From: JANQPX01 sp041398025
Lineage (GTDB): Bacteria; Pseudomonadota; Alphaproteobacteria; Geminicoccales; Geminicoccaceae
Direction of reading: 5' to 3'
DNA length: 64,000 nucleotides
Assembly (NCBI GenBank): GCA_041398025.1
Contig: JAWKVM010000042.1
Location: forward strand, 1-64,000
Shown here in pieces: positions 16,720 through 25,524 of this stretch (position 1 is the first letter of the stretch; every line of letters starts with the position of its first letter). The notes under the pieces were generated by a model. The model did not search any database. It had not been told where the DNA came from and saw only the letters and a list, made by a program, of their open reading frames with translations. A program made the translations under genes and the position numbers.

Positions 16720-18009
16720 TCAGTAAAAGGCGATGGACGCTGTAACGCCATCTACATTTGAATTCAGCGCGATCTTGAGCGTCCAAGACATTCGATCACA
16801 GATCTGCTGAACGATATGCAGGCCCAGGCCGAATCCATCACTGAGATCGCCTTTCACGTCGGGTTCGGTGAGATGTGCGAGTGTTCGTTGATCCAACCCT
16901 GGATCGTCGTTGCACACTTCGAAAGTCCCGCCGCTCAAGCGGATGGAGACAACGCCCGCATTTGCATGGTTGAAAGCGTTGCGCACCAAGTTAGCGACAG
17001 CAATGTAGAAAATTTGCTCCTTGCACGGCAGTGTTACGCGCCGATCAACGTCGACCCTGAGCTCTAATTGCTTTGCTTCCGCAAGATAGACGTGATCCGC
17101 AATTGCCCTCTCGACACAGGCGCTGCAATCGGTCGGCTCCTCGCAATCGTCCTGCTCGCGGCCGAGCCATAAGAAGGCCTCGATCATGGCTTCCAAATCA
17201 CGGGCCGCACGCTCGACCTTTTCCATCATGTTGCGGTCGACCGTATAGGTTGGGCGGTCCAACGGGCCTCCTTTGACGATCGACAGCGAGCTTCTCAACA
17301 CAGTGATGGGTGTGCGCAATTCATGGCTGACATTCCGCATGACATTCCGCTCGCGCTGGATGAATTCAGTGATTCGCCGGTTCTTGTCATCGAGAGTCCG
17401 AGCAAAGATGCCGATCTCGCCATCGCCATAGATCGCGCTGAGGTTGGTTTCCGGATCGTCAGTATTTGCACTTCTTATCTCTTCGGTCATCAACTCCAGC
17501 GGTCTGGATATCTTTCTTGAAACGAACGAAGCCCACCACGTCCCGAACAAGCCATTGATCGCCAGATAGATGGCCAACAGATAAAGCAGATTGGTTTCCG
17601 CCGACCGATCAGCCTCCGCATCGGGGATATCCGATATGAAGTACAATGAAGGTTGACCTTCCCCCAGCGGCTCCACGATCACCCGTATCTCGCGCTCGTC
17701 GGCAAGCTCCGATAGAATGTCCTGTTTAAGCTGGAACACACCTGGCTCGAGGCCCTGCACAAGCGGCCGATACGTGTCGGGCACATCCTGCAATCCGACA
17801 TATCCCGCAATACTGGCGCTATCGGGCAAGCGCGCGTTCGGGTCTTTCTGGTAGCGCTGTTTGAAATCCGCCACTTCCAAATGAAGAAGCGCCACTTGGA
17901 GTTCATCTTGAGCAGAATAGGAGGCGAAGATGACAAGCACGACCCCAGGAAAGCTCATCAACAATTGAAAGATGAGAAAGCTTCGCAAGATATTGGCGCG
18001 CAAGGTCAT
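16720..18009 (-). CDS. Two-component sensor histidine kinase
   Basis: 429 residues. An N-terminal helix (about 10-30) and a second near 143-165 bound a periplasmic sensor of about 110 residues; a HAMP-like linker follows (SRKISRPLELMTEEIR). The phospho-acceptor is in RNVSHELRTPITVL, the N box is NLVRNAFNHA, and the G box is DGFGLGLHIVQQ. The HATPase part is short. It lies 24 bases downstream of its response regulator. The nearby PepSY-MipA gene, with OmpR-type direct repeats in its promoter, is the likely target. The signal is unknown. Confidence 0.85.
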   Translation of the reverse strand: MTLRANILRSFLIFQLLMSFPGVVLVIFASYSAQDELQVALLHLEVADFKQRYQKDPNARLPDSASIAGYVGLQDVPDTYRPLVQGLEPGVFQLKQDILSELADEREIRVIVEPLGEGQPSLYFISDIPDAEADRSAETNLLYLLAIYLAINGLFGTWWASFVSRKISRPLELMTEEIRSANTDDPETNLSAIYGDGEIGIFARTLDDKNRRITEFIQRERNVMRNVSHELRTPITVLRSSLSIVKGGPLDRPTYTVDRNMMEKVERAARDLEAMIEAFLWLGREQDDCEEPTDCSACVERAIADHVYLAEAKQLELRVDVDRRVTLPCKEQIFYIAVANLVRNAFNHANAGVVSIRLSGGTFEVCNDDPGLDQRTLAHLTEPDVKGDLSDGFGLGLHIVQQICDRMSWTLKIALNSNVDGVTASIAFY

Positions 18010-18033
18010 GGTGCTGCTGCCATCGACGTTGCC

Positions 18034-18747
18034 TTACTTTTTGCCACGCCTGTCATCGCCGCGAACGTCGATACTGAGACGAAAGCCGACACCATGCACT
18101 GTCTCGATGACCGGCGTTCGTGTCACTTCCCCGAGCGCTTTCCGCAGCGAGAACATGTGACTTCGAAGCGCATCGCTGTCGGGCGGGTCATCTCCCCAGA
18201 TCAGCTTCTCTATATCGCTGCGAAGCAGCACATTAGGATAAACAGAAACGAGCGCTTTAAAGATTTTGAAGCCGATTTGGGTCGTCCTGACGACCTGATC
18301 CTGAAAGTAAATCTGGAGCTGATTTATCTGAACCGACCACTCACCAAGCCTCAGCTCGTCCGTCACCTGACCGGAAGCACGCCTTGCCAGAGCCAGTATG
18401 CGCGCCTCCATTTCCTCCATCGCAAATGGCTTGGTCAAGTAGTCGTCGCCGCCGGACGTAAATCCTTCAAGCTTGTCTTCCAGAGTATCGCGTGCGGTCA
18501 GGAACAAGATCGGCGTCGTAATTTTCAACGTATGCCTGGCCTTGATCGCCAAGGTGAAGCCGTCGATGCCGGGAAGCATGACGTCCAGCAGCACAGCATC
18601 GTATTTATTCTGTTCCAGGAGTGACAATCCGGCCTGGCCACTCCAGGCCCACTCCATGCGGTGTCCCCTGCCTTCAAGATAGAGCACGATGTTTTCCGCA
18701 ATGTCGTGGTTGTCCTCTATCAGCACAAGATCGAGTGGTTCCGTCAT
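18034..18747 (-). CDS. OmpR/PhoB-family response regulator
   Basis: 237 residues: receiver domain with LIEDNHD acidic pocket, LLDVMLPG phosphorylation Asp, FLTARD and KPFA Lys, then a winged-helix DNA-binding domain (LRSDIEKLIWGDD, SHMFSLRKALG, ETVHGVGFRL). First gene of a two-gene operon with the kinase. The effector domain is of the class that binds direct repeats spaced by about 11 bases, such as the TCACAT-N5-TCACAT pair upstream of the PepSY genes. Confidence 0.85.
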   Translation of the reverse strand: MTEPLDLVLIEDNHDIAENIVLYLEGRGHRMEWAWSGQAGLSLLEQNKYDAVLLDVMLPGIDGFTLAIKARHTLKITTPILFLTARDTLEDKLEGFTSGGDDYLTKPFAMEEMEARILALARRASGQVTDELRLGEWSVQINQLQIYFQDQVVRTTQIGFKIFKALVSVYPNVLLRSDIEKLIWGDDPPDSDALRSHMFSLRKALGEVTRTPVIETVHGVGFRLSIDVRGDDRRGKK

Positions 18748-18864
18748 CGGCGGACCGGCGGTGTGTTATCAATGTTCATGGGCTTGGAACTCCCAAGAAT
18801 GCGCCGCTTACGGGCTCACGCTGATCGAAGGAGATTTCTTTAGCCTGCAGATCTGAACCATGTT

Positions 18865-18880
18865 GTGGACACTCCACTAG
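18865..18880. repeat. 16-bp repeat, inverted partner at 3874-3889
   Basis: GTGGACACTCCACTAG is the exact reverse complement of 3874-3889. It ends right beside the stop of the PepSY-MipA gene (18877), overlapping its last codons by four bases. Confidence 0.4.
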
Positions 18881-19854
18881 AAAACGAGATCGTACAATTT
18901 CCCGATCTCATACGCAAAGCCGATCCCGATCGACAGCTGATCGTTACCTTCGGTAAGTGGACTGTCTTTCACTTCGGAACCGAACAGCGTGTATTCGGCG
19001 TTGGTGAACACGGTCAGACCATCGAACACCTCGCTGCGGAGACCAACTTCAAGCTCATAGTTGAAGTCCCCATCTGCTTCGTAAGCAGGCCTGTTTGCCA
19101 GGGCGAACTGGCCATCGACACCATAGTAATAGTCGTTATAGTTCTTGTCGTAGTAGGCGACTTCAGCACCGACATCAGCAACCAGCCAGTCGGTCAACGG
19201 GAACTCTTTGCCAACGCCGACCGCCGCGACATAGCCGCTATAGGCGCCGGCGACATCGGCCTTGAAGCTCAACGACAAGTCGACAAGGTCGGTTTCTTTC
19301 TCGAGCAATACGCCAAGATTGACCGGCGTATCCAGCTCATCGAGTCCATCGAGAAAATCACTGTCGTCAGGATCGTATCCGGCGCCGAAATCGACCTCGA
19401 CAAACGCCGCAGCGTCGATCAGGCCCCGATAGAAGCGAAAGCCCAGACTGGCTTCCTCGATAAAAAACGTCCCATTGTCCCAAAAAATGGCCGGAAGGAC
19501 CTCGAGTTCGCTGCCAGTGCCGCGATAGTGCTCTGTGCTGTATTCTACGGAGATTCCCAGATTGAGCGGAATTCCCCCGCTCTCCACCTCCACATCGAGC
19601 AGCCGACCGTCCGCGTCATACAGCGCCTCGTAATCCTCTCCGTCGAGCTCATACTCGATCTCGTAGACGGTCTCGCCATCGAGGGTTTCTTCATCGACCG
19701 ATTCGATCTGTGCGGTTGGATGCTCGCGCAGGAGCGATTCTTTCGCTCGCTCCTCATCGGCAAGAACCGGAGACGCCGTCATTGACGCCGCCAGCGCCGA
19801 TATCCCCAGCAATGGCATCCGCAACTTTGTCGTTTTTGAGCTGGTCACCTTCAC
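18877..19854 (-). CDS. PepSY-like domain fused to a MipA/OmpV-type outer membrane barrel
   Basis: About 325 residues. A signal peptide ends ASPVLA; a PepSY-like domain follows (ESLLREHPTAQIESVDEETL, VYEIEYELDGEDYEALYDADG); then comes a MipA/OmpV-like beta-barrel from GIPLNLGISVEYS, with many alternating strands and a C-terminal Phe (IGKLYDLVF). The GTG at 19854 is chosen for its AGGAGA site eight bases upstream; an ATG at 19869 would include that site. A PepSY domain joined to an outer-membrane barrel is unusual. The promoter and PepSY part are duplicated in inverted orientation at 20547-20974. Probably regulated by the neighbouring two-component system. Confidence 0.7.
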   Translation of the reverse strand: MKVTSSKTTKLRMPLLGISALAASMTASPVLADEERAKESLLREHPTAQIESVDEETLDGETVYEIEYELDGEDYEALYDADGRLLDVEVESGGIPLNLGISVEYSTEHYRGTGSELEVLPAIFWDNGTFFIEEASLGFRFYRGLIDAAAFVEVDFGAGYDPDDSDFLDGLDELDTPVNLGVLLEKETDLVDLSLSFKADVAGAYSGYVAAVGVGKEFPLTDWLVADVGAEVAYYDKNYNDYYYGVDGQFALANRPAYEADGDFNYELEVGLRSEVFDGLTVFTNAEYTLFGSEVKDSPLTEGNDQLSIGIGFAYEIGKLYDLVF

Positions 19855-20000
19855 TTGTTCTCTCCTCATGCCCCTACTAACCGATTGATTCGGCGCCATT
19901 TGTCGCCCTCATTGGTCGCCAAATGCAGGAACACTATAAGAAGCGGGCCGTGATCAACTTGTTGGGTCGATGTGAGGAGAATGTGAAATGCAGCAACATC
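19844..20000. repeat. Left arm of a 150-bp inverted duplication (promoter region)
   Basis: Each position x here pairs with 40547 minus x at 20547-20703, without a gap and with few mismatches, from the start region of the PepSY-MipA gene through its promoter to GATGTTGCTG. The match ends sharply at 20000. Beyond the start codon the similarity continues at lower level into both PepSY coding regions. Confidence 0.85.
19970..19986 (-). promoter_or_regulatory. OmpR-type direct repeat upstream of the PepSY-MipA gene
   Basis: On the gene's strand the sequence is TCACAT-TCTCC-TCACAT, two 6-base repeats with an 11-base period, about 120 bases before the start codon. This is the usual spacing for OmpR/PhoB-class regulators. 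The identical site occurs in the inverted copy at 20561-20577. Confidence 0.45.
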
Positions 20001-20039
20001 ATGTCGCCAAGCCGGGAACACCCATCGGCTGATGTTCCG

Positions 20040-20362
20040 CCGGCATCATCCTGAACACGCTGAATACTGTGGACCAGGCGTTCCAGCGCCGCCTTGTCGA
20101 GCTGATCGGCCCGACCGAAACTGTACCAGCTCGAGAACTGCCCGGCAGGACCGCGCTTTCACCCATGATGGACGCCATGGTCGAGCTCTACTGCAACAGC
20201 TTTCGTGAGCTCCCATCGTCCTCAATATCGACGACACCTTGGATCGCGTTCACGGCCATCAGCAGCTCTCCGTGTTCCATGCCCATCACGATCACCGCTG
20301 CTTCCTGCCGATCCACTCGGCCGAGACGGCGAGAATTGGATGTCTCAAACAGCACTCATGAA
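20040..20362 (+). pseudogene. IS1380-family transposase fragment
   Basis: Broken plus-strand sequence carries ALSPMMDAMVELYCNSF, then in another frame IVLNIDDTLDRVHGHQQLSV and FHAHHDHRCFLPIHSAETAR. The DIDDT and HGHQQLSLFNAH-like words are diagnostic of IS1380-family transposases (first catalytic Asp region). Both ends of the gene are missing. The fragment lies inside the inverted duplication of the PepSY promoter. Confidence 0.6.
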
Positions 20363-20411
20363 TGAACCGGGCTAAAGGCTGCCCTATCAGCCAGCCAAAC
20401 CGCTCTGGTGA

Positions 20412-20516
20412 CGCTTGCAGTTGATGAAGAGCTCAGGGCGACCCAGCCCATCCTGAGCAAATCAGGCGGGATTTTCTCACGCCAAATGATCCAAGAAGCA
20501 GGTCACAAGCGCAGAA
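20412..20516 (+). repeat. Diverged end fragment of the IS3 (IS407-like) element
   Basis: This stretch resembles the reverse complement of the left end of the IS3 copies at 5194 and 15249: GCTCAGG...GACCCAGCCCA, TCAGGCGGGATTTTCTCACG and CCAAATGATCCAAGAAGCAG match with several substitutions. It is therefore an older copy in the opposite orientation, reduced to its terminal about 100 bases. Confidence 0.55.
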
Positions 20517-20546
20517 CTCGGCCATCTCCCGCATCTTCCTGGCGTA

Positions 20547-20703
20547 GATGTTGCTGCATTTCACATTCTCCTCACATCGGCCCAACAAGTTGATCACGGC
20601 CCGCTTCTTATAGTGTTCCTGCATTTGGCGACCAATGAGGGCGACAAATGGCAGCGAATCAATCGGTTAGTAGGAGCATGAGGAGAGAACGAGTGAAGAT
20701 GGT
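20547..20703. repeat. Right arm of the inverted promoter duplication
   Basis: Mirror of 19844-20000. It includes the TCACAT direct repeat (20561-20577), the TATAGTGTTCC segment and the AGGAGA ribosome site of the truncated PepSY gene. IS1380 and IS3 fragments sit between the arms and probably relate to how the inversion arose. Confidence 0.85.
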
Positions 20704-20974
20704 CAGGTCAACAACAACAAAGTTGTGGATGCCAATTCTCGGGATATCGGCGCTGGCGGCGTCAATGATGGCGTCTCCGGTTTTTGCCGATGAGGAGCAA
20801 GCGAAGGAATCGCTCCTGCGTGAGCATCCAACCGCAGAGATCGAATCGGTCGATGAAGCAACGCTCAATGGCAAGACCGTCTACGAGATCGACTATGAGC
20901 TCGACGGAGAGGACTACGAGGCCGTGTACGACAACGACGGTCAGCTGATCTCCGCCGAGCTCGACAGTTGGTAG
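20693..20974 (+). CDS. Stand-alone PepSY-like secreted protein (shortened paralogue)
   Basis: About 93 residues from the GTG at 20693 (an ATG lies two codons on). Signal peptide ending ASPVFA, then the PepSY-like domain ESLLREHPTAEIESVDEATL and YEIDYELDGEDYEAVYDNDG. It stops at SAELDSW, exactly where the paralogue at 18877 passes into its outer-membrane barrel. Either this copy lost the barrel or the other gained it. It keeps the same promoter, ribosome site and OmpR-type repeat, so both may be expressed together. Confidence 0.7.
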   Translation: MKMVRSTTTKLWMPILGISALAASMMASPVFADEEQAKESLLREHPTAEIESVDEATLNGKTVYEIDYELDGEDYEAVYDNDGQLISAELDSW

Positions 20975-21144
20975 CGGCTTCCAGCCGACCCGGATCAAGG
21001 GTCTGAAAGACGGCTTTCATCACCGGTATCCAACGCTCTGCCCGGAGATGGCTCAAGACCGCCTTCTTGGGGGCGAGTTGAAGTCTTTGCCAGGCGAAAG
21101 CTGCACCCACACTGCATAACACAAATATCGGAGCAAAAATTGAT

Positions 21145-22287
21145 ATGAACCCGATCGCAGAATCCCTAAAGCATCTTGTGATGGGACGCCGCAACTTTCT
21201 GAGTAGCGGGACGGCACTTGGTGTCGGCGTCGGATTGTCCGTGCCCGCCATTATCTCCCGCGCCGACGCAGCAGAGAGTTCGGTCATCGCGTTGCGAGAC
21301 CAGGACTTGCCCTTCATCGCCACGGAAGAGACCTATACCACCGACGAACTGATAGCGCTGAACGCGATCAACGATGAACACGTAGCGTACCTCAAGGAAA
21401 CCGGTCTTGACGAACTCGGCCCCGGCCGCTTGGGCGCAATGGATGAGGCGGGGATCAACGTTCAAATCCTCTCCGCACATACGCCGGGCGTGCAGAATCT
21501 CCCCGGTCAGGAAGGCGTCGATTTTGCCTATCGTCTCAACAAGATGATTGCCGATGGCCCGATGGTCACCTATCCGGGGCGGTACCAGGCCTATGCAACC
21601 TTGCCTCTGCAGGACCCGGAGGCATCAGCGGACGAACTGGAGCGCGCCGTTCGCGAAGATGGCTTCGTGGGAGCCATGACCAATGGGTTCATTGGCAATA
21701 AATTCCTCGACCATCCCGATTTCGAGCCCCTTCTGGCACGCGCCGAGGCACTTGGTGTGCCGATATACCTGCATCCAGGCTTCCCGCCTGAGGATGTCTT
21801 CAATATCTACTACAACACTGTGCGGCCGGGGTATGACCAGCTGTTCCCGAACTACATCTTCAGCGGTTCGGGATATGGCTGGCACCAGGAAGTCGTTACC
21901 CAATGCCTTCGACTGATCATCACCGGGACGTTCGACCGCTTCCCCAATCTGCAGATGATCGTCGGCCATATGGGAGAGGGCCTTCCTTTCTTCTACGAGC
22001 GTATCGTCGGAGATATGGCCGAGTCGACCGAAGATTCGCTGAACAAGCCGATCGGGCAATACTTCAGCGACAATTTCTGGTACACGACCAGCGCATTCTT
22101 CCAGGATGAGCTGCTTCATCTTCTGCTGAGGTACATCAGCGTGGATCGCGTGATGTTTGGAACCGATTACCCGTTTGCAGACATGAAGCAAGGAACCGAC
22201 TGGTTTCGGGCAGTGGATCTGCCCCGTGAAGCCAAGGAAAAAATCGCGTACCGGAATGCGGAAAAGCTGTTCGGCATAAAGGTCTGA
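21145..22287 (+). CDS. Tat-exported amidohydrolase family protein
   Basis: 380 residues. A twin-arginine signal (GRRNFLSSGTALGVGVGLSV) targets it to the periplasm. The body is a metal-dependent amidohydrolase of the ACMSD/resorcylate decarboxylase branch: YLHPGFPP carries one metal His, IVGHMGEGLPFFYERI another, and MFGTDYPFAD the Asp. The N-terminal ligand motif, usually EExH, reads ATEETY, so the His is replaced by Thr. Hydrolase or decarboxylase activity on an aromatic or cyclic substrate is likely but unproven. A response regulator gene follows 62 bases downstream. Confidence 0.75.
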   Translation: MNPIAESLKHLVMGRRNFLSSGTALGVGVGLSVPAIISRADAAESSVIALRDQDLPFIATEETYTTDELIALNAINDEHVAYLKETGLDELGPGRLGAMDEAGINVQILSAHTPGVQNLPGQEGVDFAYRLNKMIADGPMVTYPGRYQAYATLPLQDPEASADELERAVREDGFVGAMTNGFIGNKFLDHPDFEPLLARAEALGVPIYLHPGFPPEDVFNIYYNTVRPGYDQLFPNYIFSGSGYGWHQEVVTQCLRLIITGTFDRFPNLQMIVGHMGEGLPFFYERIVGDMAESTEDSLNKPIGQYFSDNFWYTTSAFFQDELLHLLLRYISVDRVMFGTDYPFADMKQGTDWFRAVDLPREAKEKIAYRNAEKLFGIKV

Positions 22288-22349
22288 TACCACTTCCGCT
22301 TCGCCATCGGTCATTTCGACGTGAAAACGGTTTTTCCGTTGTCTCTGGA

Positions 22350-23021
22350 ATGAAGATTCTGATCATCGAGGACTCGGAGCGATTACGCAGGTCGCTCAGC
22401 GAAGGATTACGCCGTAGCGGCTCCGCGGTCGATCAGGTCGCCGATGGCGAGACGGGACTGAACTATGCCCTCGCCGCAGTTTACGACGTGATCGTGCTCG
22501 ATCTCATTTTGCCAAAGCTGAATGGCCTCGAGCTCCTTGAACAGATCCGTCGACATGGCGTGAATGCCGGCGTGCTGATCCTTTCGGCAAAGGATCAGGC
22601 CGAGGATCGGATTCGCGGCCTGGAGCTTGGCGCCGATGACTATTTGATCAAGCCATTCGTGTTCGACGAACTGATCGCGCGCCTCAAAGCGCTGGTTCGT
22701 CGTGCCTACAATCAGCGAAATCCCATCATCAAGATTGGAGACGTCAGCCTCAACACCGCGCTGCGCCGTGCGGTCAAAAATGGACGTGAGCTGCCGCTCA
22801 CCCCGAACGAGCTCAGATTGTTCGAGATTCTCGCCATCAACAGAGGAAGGGCGATGTCTCAAGATCACCTGCAGGATCATCTCTACAGCAGCGATCAGGC
22901 CCTTACACGCAACGCTATCGAGGCGCATGTCAGCGCGCTTCGCAAGAAGCTGCGGGCGGCAGGTGAAGCCAACATCATCCAGACCCGCAGAGGCTTCGGT
23001 TATTACATCGATGTGGACTAG
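22350..23021 (+). CDS. OmpR-family response regulator (QseB/TctD-like)
   Basis: 223 residues: acidic pocket IIEDSE, phosphorylation site VIVLDLILPKLNG, ILSAKDQ, LIKPF, then a winged-helix domain (LPLTPNELRLFEIL, AIEAHVSALRKKL, IQTRRGFGYYI). The start MKILIIEDSERLRRSL is unambiguous. The kinase gene overlaps its end, forming a typical regulator-sensor operon. The target may be the amidohydrolase upstream or the PAP2 lipoprotein downstream. Confidence 0.85.
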   Translation: MKILIIEDSERLRRSLSEGLRRSGSAVDQVADGETGLNYALAAVYDVIVLDLILPKLNGLELLEQIRRHGVNAGVLILSAKDQAEDRIRGLELGADDYLIKPFVFDELIARLKALVRRAYNQRNPIIKIGDVSLNTALRRAVKNGRELPLTPNELRLFEILAINRGRAMSQDHLQDHLYSSDQALTRNAIEAHVSALRKKLRAAGEANIIQTRRGFGYYIDVD

Positions 23022-24305
23022 GCAGTCGATGTCATCGCGGCTGAGCAGCCGGCTCATCGGGGGCATCGGCATTGTCTTGGTGATTGCAGGGCTGGTGCTC
23101 GACAGGATCGCGTGTCACCAGGTCCGGCAATCCTACGACGACGCCTTGCTCGCGAAAGCCCGAGCTCTGGCGACCTTGACCGAACAGGACGAGGATGGAA
23201 TCGGGCTCGAGTTTGCAGTCCGGCTAGATGAAGACATCCGTGACACGGTGGACCAGCAGTCCGCATCCATCATCGCAGCGGAGGAACGGGAAAGACTGGA
23301 CGGTGTCATCGCATCGATCCGCACGACACTCATCCTGACGGGATCATCATCATCTCGTGCGTTCTGTTCATCCGGCATGTCGCAGGTGCAGGTCTGAGAC
23401 CGATCATGAGACTTCGCGAACAGGTGGCGGTGCTGGACGACAGGTCGCTCGATTCAAGGTTGACTTTGGATCAGCCTGCGGAAGAGCTCGAAGGGCTCGT
23501 TGACCAGTTCAACGCGCTTCTCTCGCGTCTTCAGACCGCGTTCTCGAGAGAGAAGCAATTCACTGCCGATGTCGCGCATGAACTGCGCACACCTCTCGCC
23601 GAGCTGCGCAATCTGGCGGAGGTCGGTCGCCGTTGGCCCGATGATCAGAAGCTGGTGCGAGCGTTTTTCGGCGACGTCATCGAGGCGACCGCGCAGATGG
23701 AGCGCATCGTGGTCAACTTGCTGGCGCTCGCTAACGGTGAGACATGCGACATCGGCAAAAGCAAGGAAACGTTCGACCTCGTCGGCATGCTCGAAGAGGT
23801 TTGGGCGTCCAGACGTGAAGGTGCGATGAAAAAATGCCTGACATTCGACTACACCGGTCCTGAGCGTCTCTGCATCGACAGCGCCTGCGACCTATGGTTC
23901 CTGATCCTCTCGAACCTGTTTGACAACGCCGTGTTCTATGGCCTCGACGACAGCGAAATCGCCTGCACGATCGATTGTGAGGAGCAGCGTCTGATCTTGC
24001 GTCTTACCAACGCCCAGCACGATCTCGTTCAGCAGGATCTCGCTCATCTCTTCGATCGATTTTGGCGAAAGGATCCCGCGCGCGCCGGTGGTCAGCATGC
24101 GGGACTTGGTCTGACGCTGGTCAAGGCATACGCAGACCAGCTCGGATTGAAGGTCGAAGCCAGGCTCGCCGAGCCCGACATTTTCGAAATTTCTCTCCGT
24201 GGCCAGGTGGAGTGCCTGCCGGATGCGCCATGCGAGTGTTCGGCCCATCATGCCCGCACGACGGAGGAAGGACCTGGCTCGCCCAATTTCAACGCGCCCG
24301 CGTGA
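23011..24305 (+). pseudogene. Sensor histidine kinase (QseC-like), frameshifted
   Basis: From ATG 23011 or 23029 the frame gives a membrane helix (LIGGIGIVLVIAGLVLDRIA) and a short sensor. Near 23340 the frame is off by one: a run GGGATCATCATCATC encodes the second helix GIIIISCVLFIRHVAGAGL only in the next frame. That frame runs through MRLREQVAVLDD to the H box ADVAHELRTPLAEL, NLFDNAVFYG and HAGLGLTLVKAY and stops at 24305. Part of the N-terminal sensor is therefore separated from the catalytic part. A truncated kinase could still start at ATG 23406. A sequencing slip in the repeat is an alternative. Confidence 0.7.
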
Positions 24306-24542
24306 AGGCCGATTTTTGACAAGGGAGTGGCGCCGACCGGTTACTCAGGCGGCGGCCGGTATCCGAACATGGTCTGGCAGCTTCCGGCATTCCAGAAACG
24401 GGACTGATAGACGTGCAGCTGGACAAGTCTATGTATCGACGAATTCAGCGTTTCTTCAGCTTGGCCTCAGAAGTCCTTCAGCCAGCCTTCCTAGGCTGCA
24501 TCACGAAAAGCGTGGTTTTGCGCCACGTGTGCATGATGCGGC
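24306..24542. other. Intergenic region without a recognised gene
   Basis: The stretch between the kinase and the PAP2 gene has only short open frames with no family resemblance. I see no convincing terminator or promoter. Confidence 0.3.
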
Positions 24543-25337
24543 TTGGAAAACATGGTTTGGTACTTACGCCTGGATCTGAAGAAATCTGCACTCTGTGCTC
24601 TTTTACTTACAATAGTGACGGCGTGCGGCTCAGTTCGGGAAGTCTTGCCATCGGGCGACAGCTTTGTTGCCGCCGCCGCCGCCGCGGCGCGCGATCCGAG
24701 GACTTGGACCCCGTTGGCCGGTGCAGCCGTGATCGGCGTAGGCGGTTGGGACAACGACATCTCGGATTGGGCCGCGGACAAGACGCCGGTATTCGGAAGC
24801 CAGGATCGCGCCAGCAAGGCAAGCGACGATCTGCTGAATGTCTTGGTGGGGGGCATGGCGGCATCGAGCGTGCTTGCGCCCAACCAGGGCCGATATGACG
24901 CCTTTCCTGCCGCGCGCGTGGCAGCAAACGCCCTGGCTTTCGGCGGCGCCAATGCGGTTGTCGCTGGTCTCAAAGAAACGGTCCGTCGTGACCGGCCCAA
25001 TGGCTCCCCTGATCAAAGCTTTCCCTCGGGCCATTCCGTTGCGGCCTTCACATCGGCCTACCTGATCGAGCAAAACCTCAATGAGAGTGTTCGATCACCC
25101 TTGGCGAGGGCATCGATCAGCGCAGCGTCCATAGGTCTAGCCAGCACCGTGGCCTGGGCCCGGGTCGAAGGGGACAGGCATTATCCGGTCGATGTTCTGG
25201 TGTCTGCCGCGATCGGTAATTTCTTTGCGCGCACCTTTTACAAGTCCTTCGCAGATACCGATGGTCCCGAAGCGATACCGGTATCGATGGAGGCCTGGAG
25301 AGACGGTTTCGCCCTTCGATTCGCCAAAGCATTTTGA
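24543..25337 (+). CDS. PAP2-superfamily phosphatase lipoprotein
   Basis: 264 residues. A signal peptide with lipobox LLTIVTAC places it as a lipoprotein. The PAP2 signature is complete: KETVRRDRPNG, then SFPSGHS, then RVEGDRHYPVDV with the catalytic His and Asp. It lacks the six-helix membrane bundle of classical members, so it is the soluble periplasmic type. It probably dephosphorylates a lipid or phosphoester. The ATG at 24543 or at 24552 are equally possible starts. Confidence 0.8.
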   Translation: MENMVWYLRLDLKKSALCALLLTIVTACGSVREVLPSGDSFVAAAAAAARDPRTWTPLAGAAVIGVGGWDNDISDWAADKTPVFGSQDRASKASDDLLNVLVGGMAASSVLAPNQGRYDAFPAARVAANALAFGGANAVVAGLKETVRRDRPNGSPDQSFPSGHSVAAFTSAYLIEQNLNESVRSPLARASISAASIGLASTVAWARVEGDRHYPVDVLVSAAIGNFFARTFYKSFADTDGPEAIPVSMEAWRDGFALRFAKAF

Positions 25338-25524
25338 TCGTTCAGGCGATACGACAGAGGATTATAGGCAATCGGTTGTGACCAATTGAAATTCAGGTCA
25401 TGACTGATTGAAAGTCATGGACCAGCTGTTTCCGCAAGCTGGCCTCTCAATCGACCGCTCAACGCCGTAGGTCAGAAATCGTCATCGTTTGTCCTGCACG
25501 GGCCATCCCTCGATTTGCTGCTAA

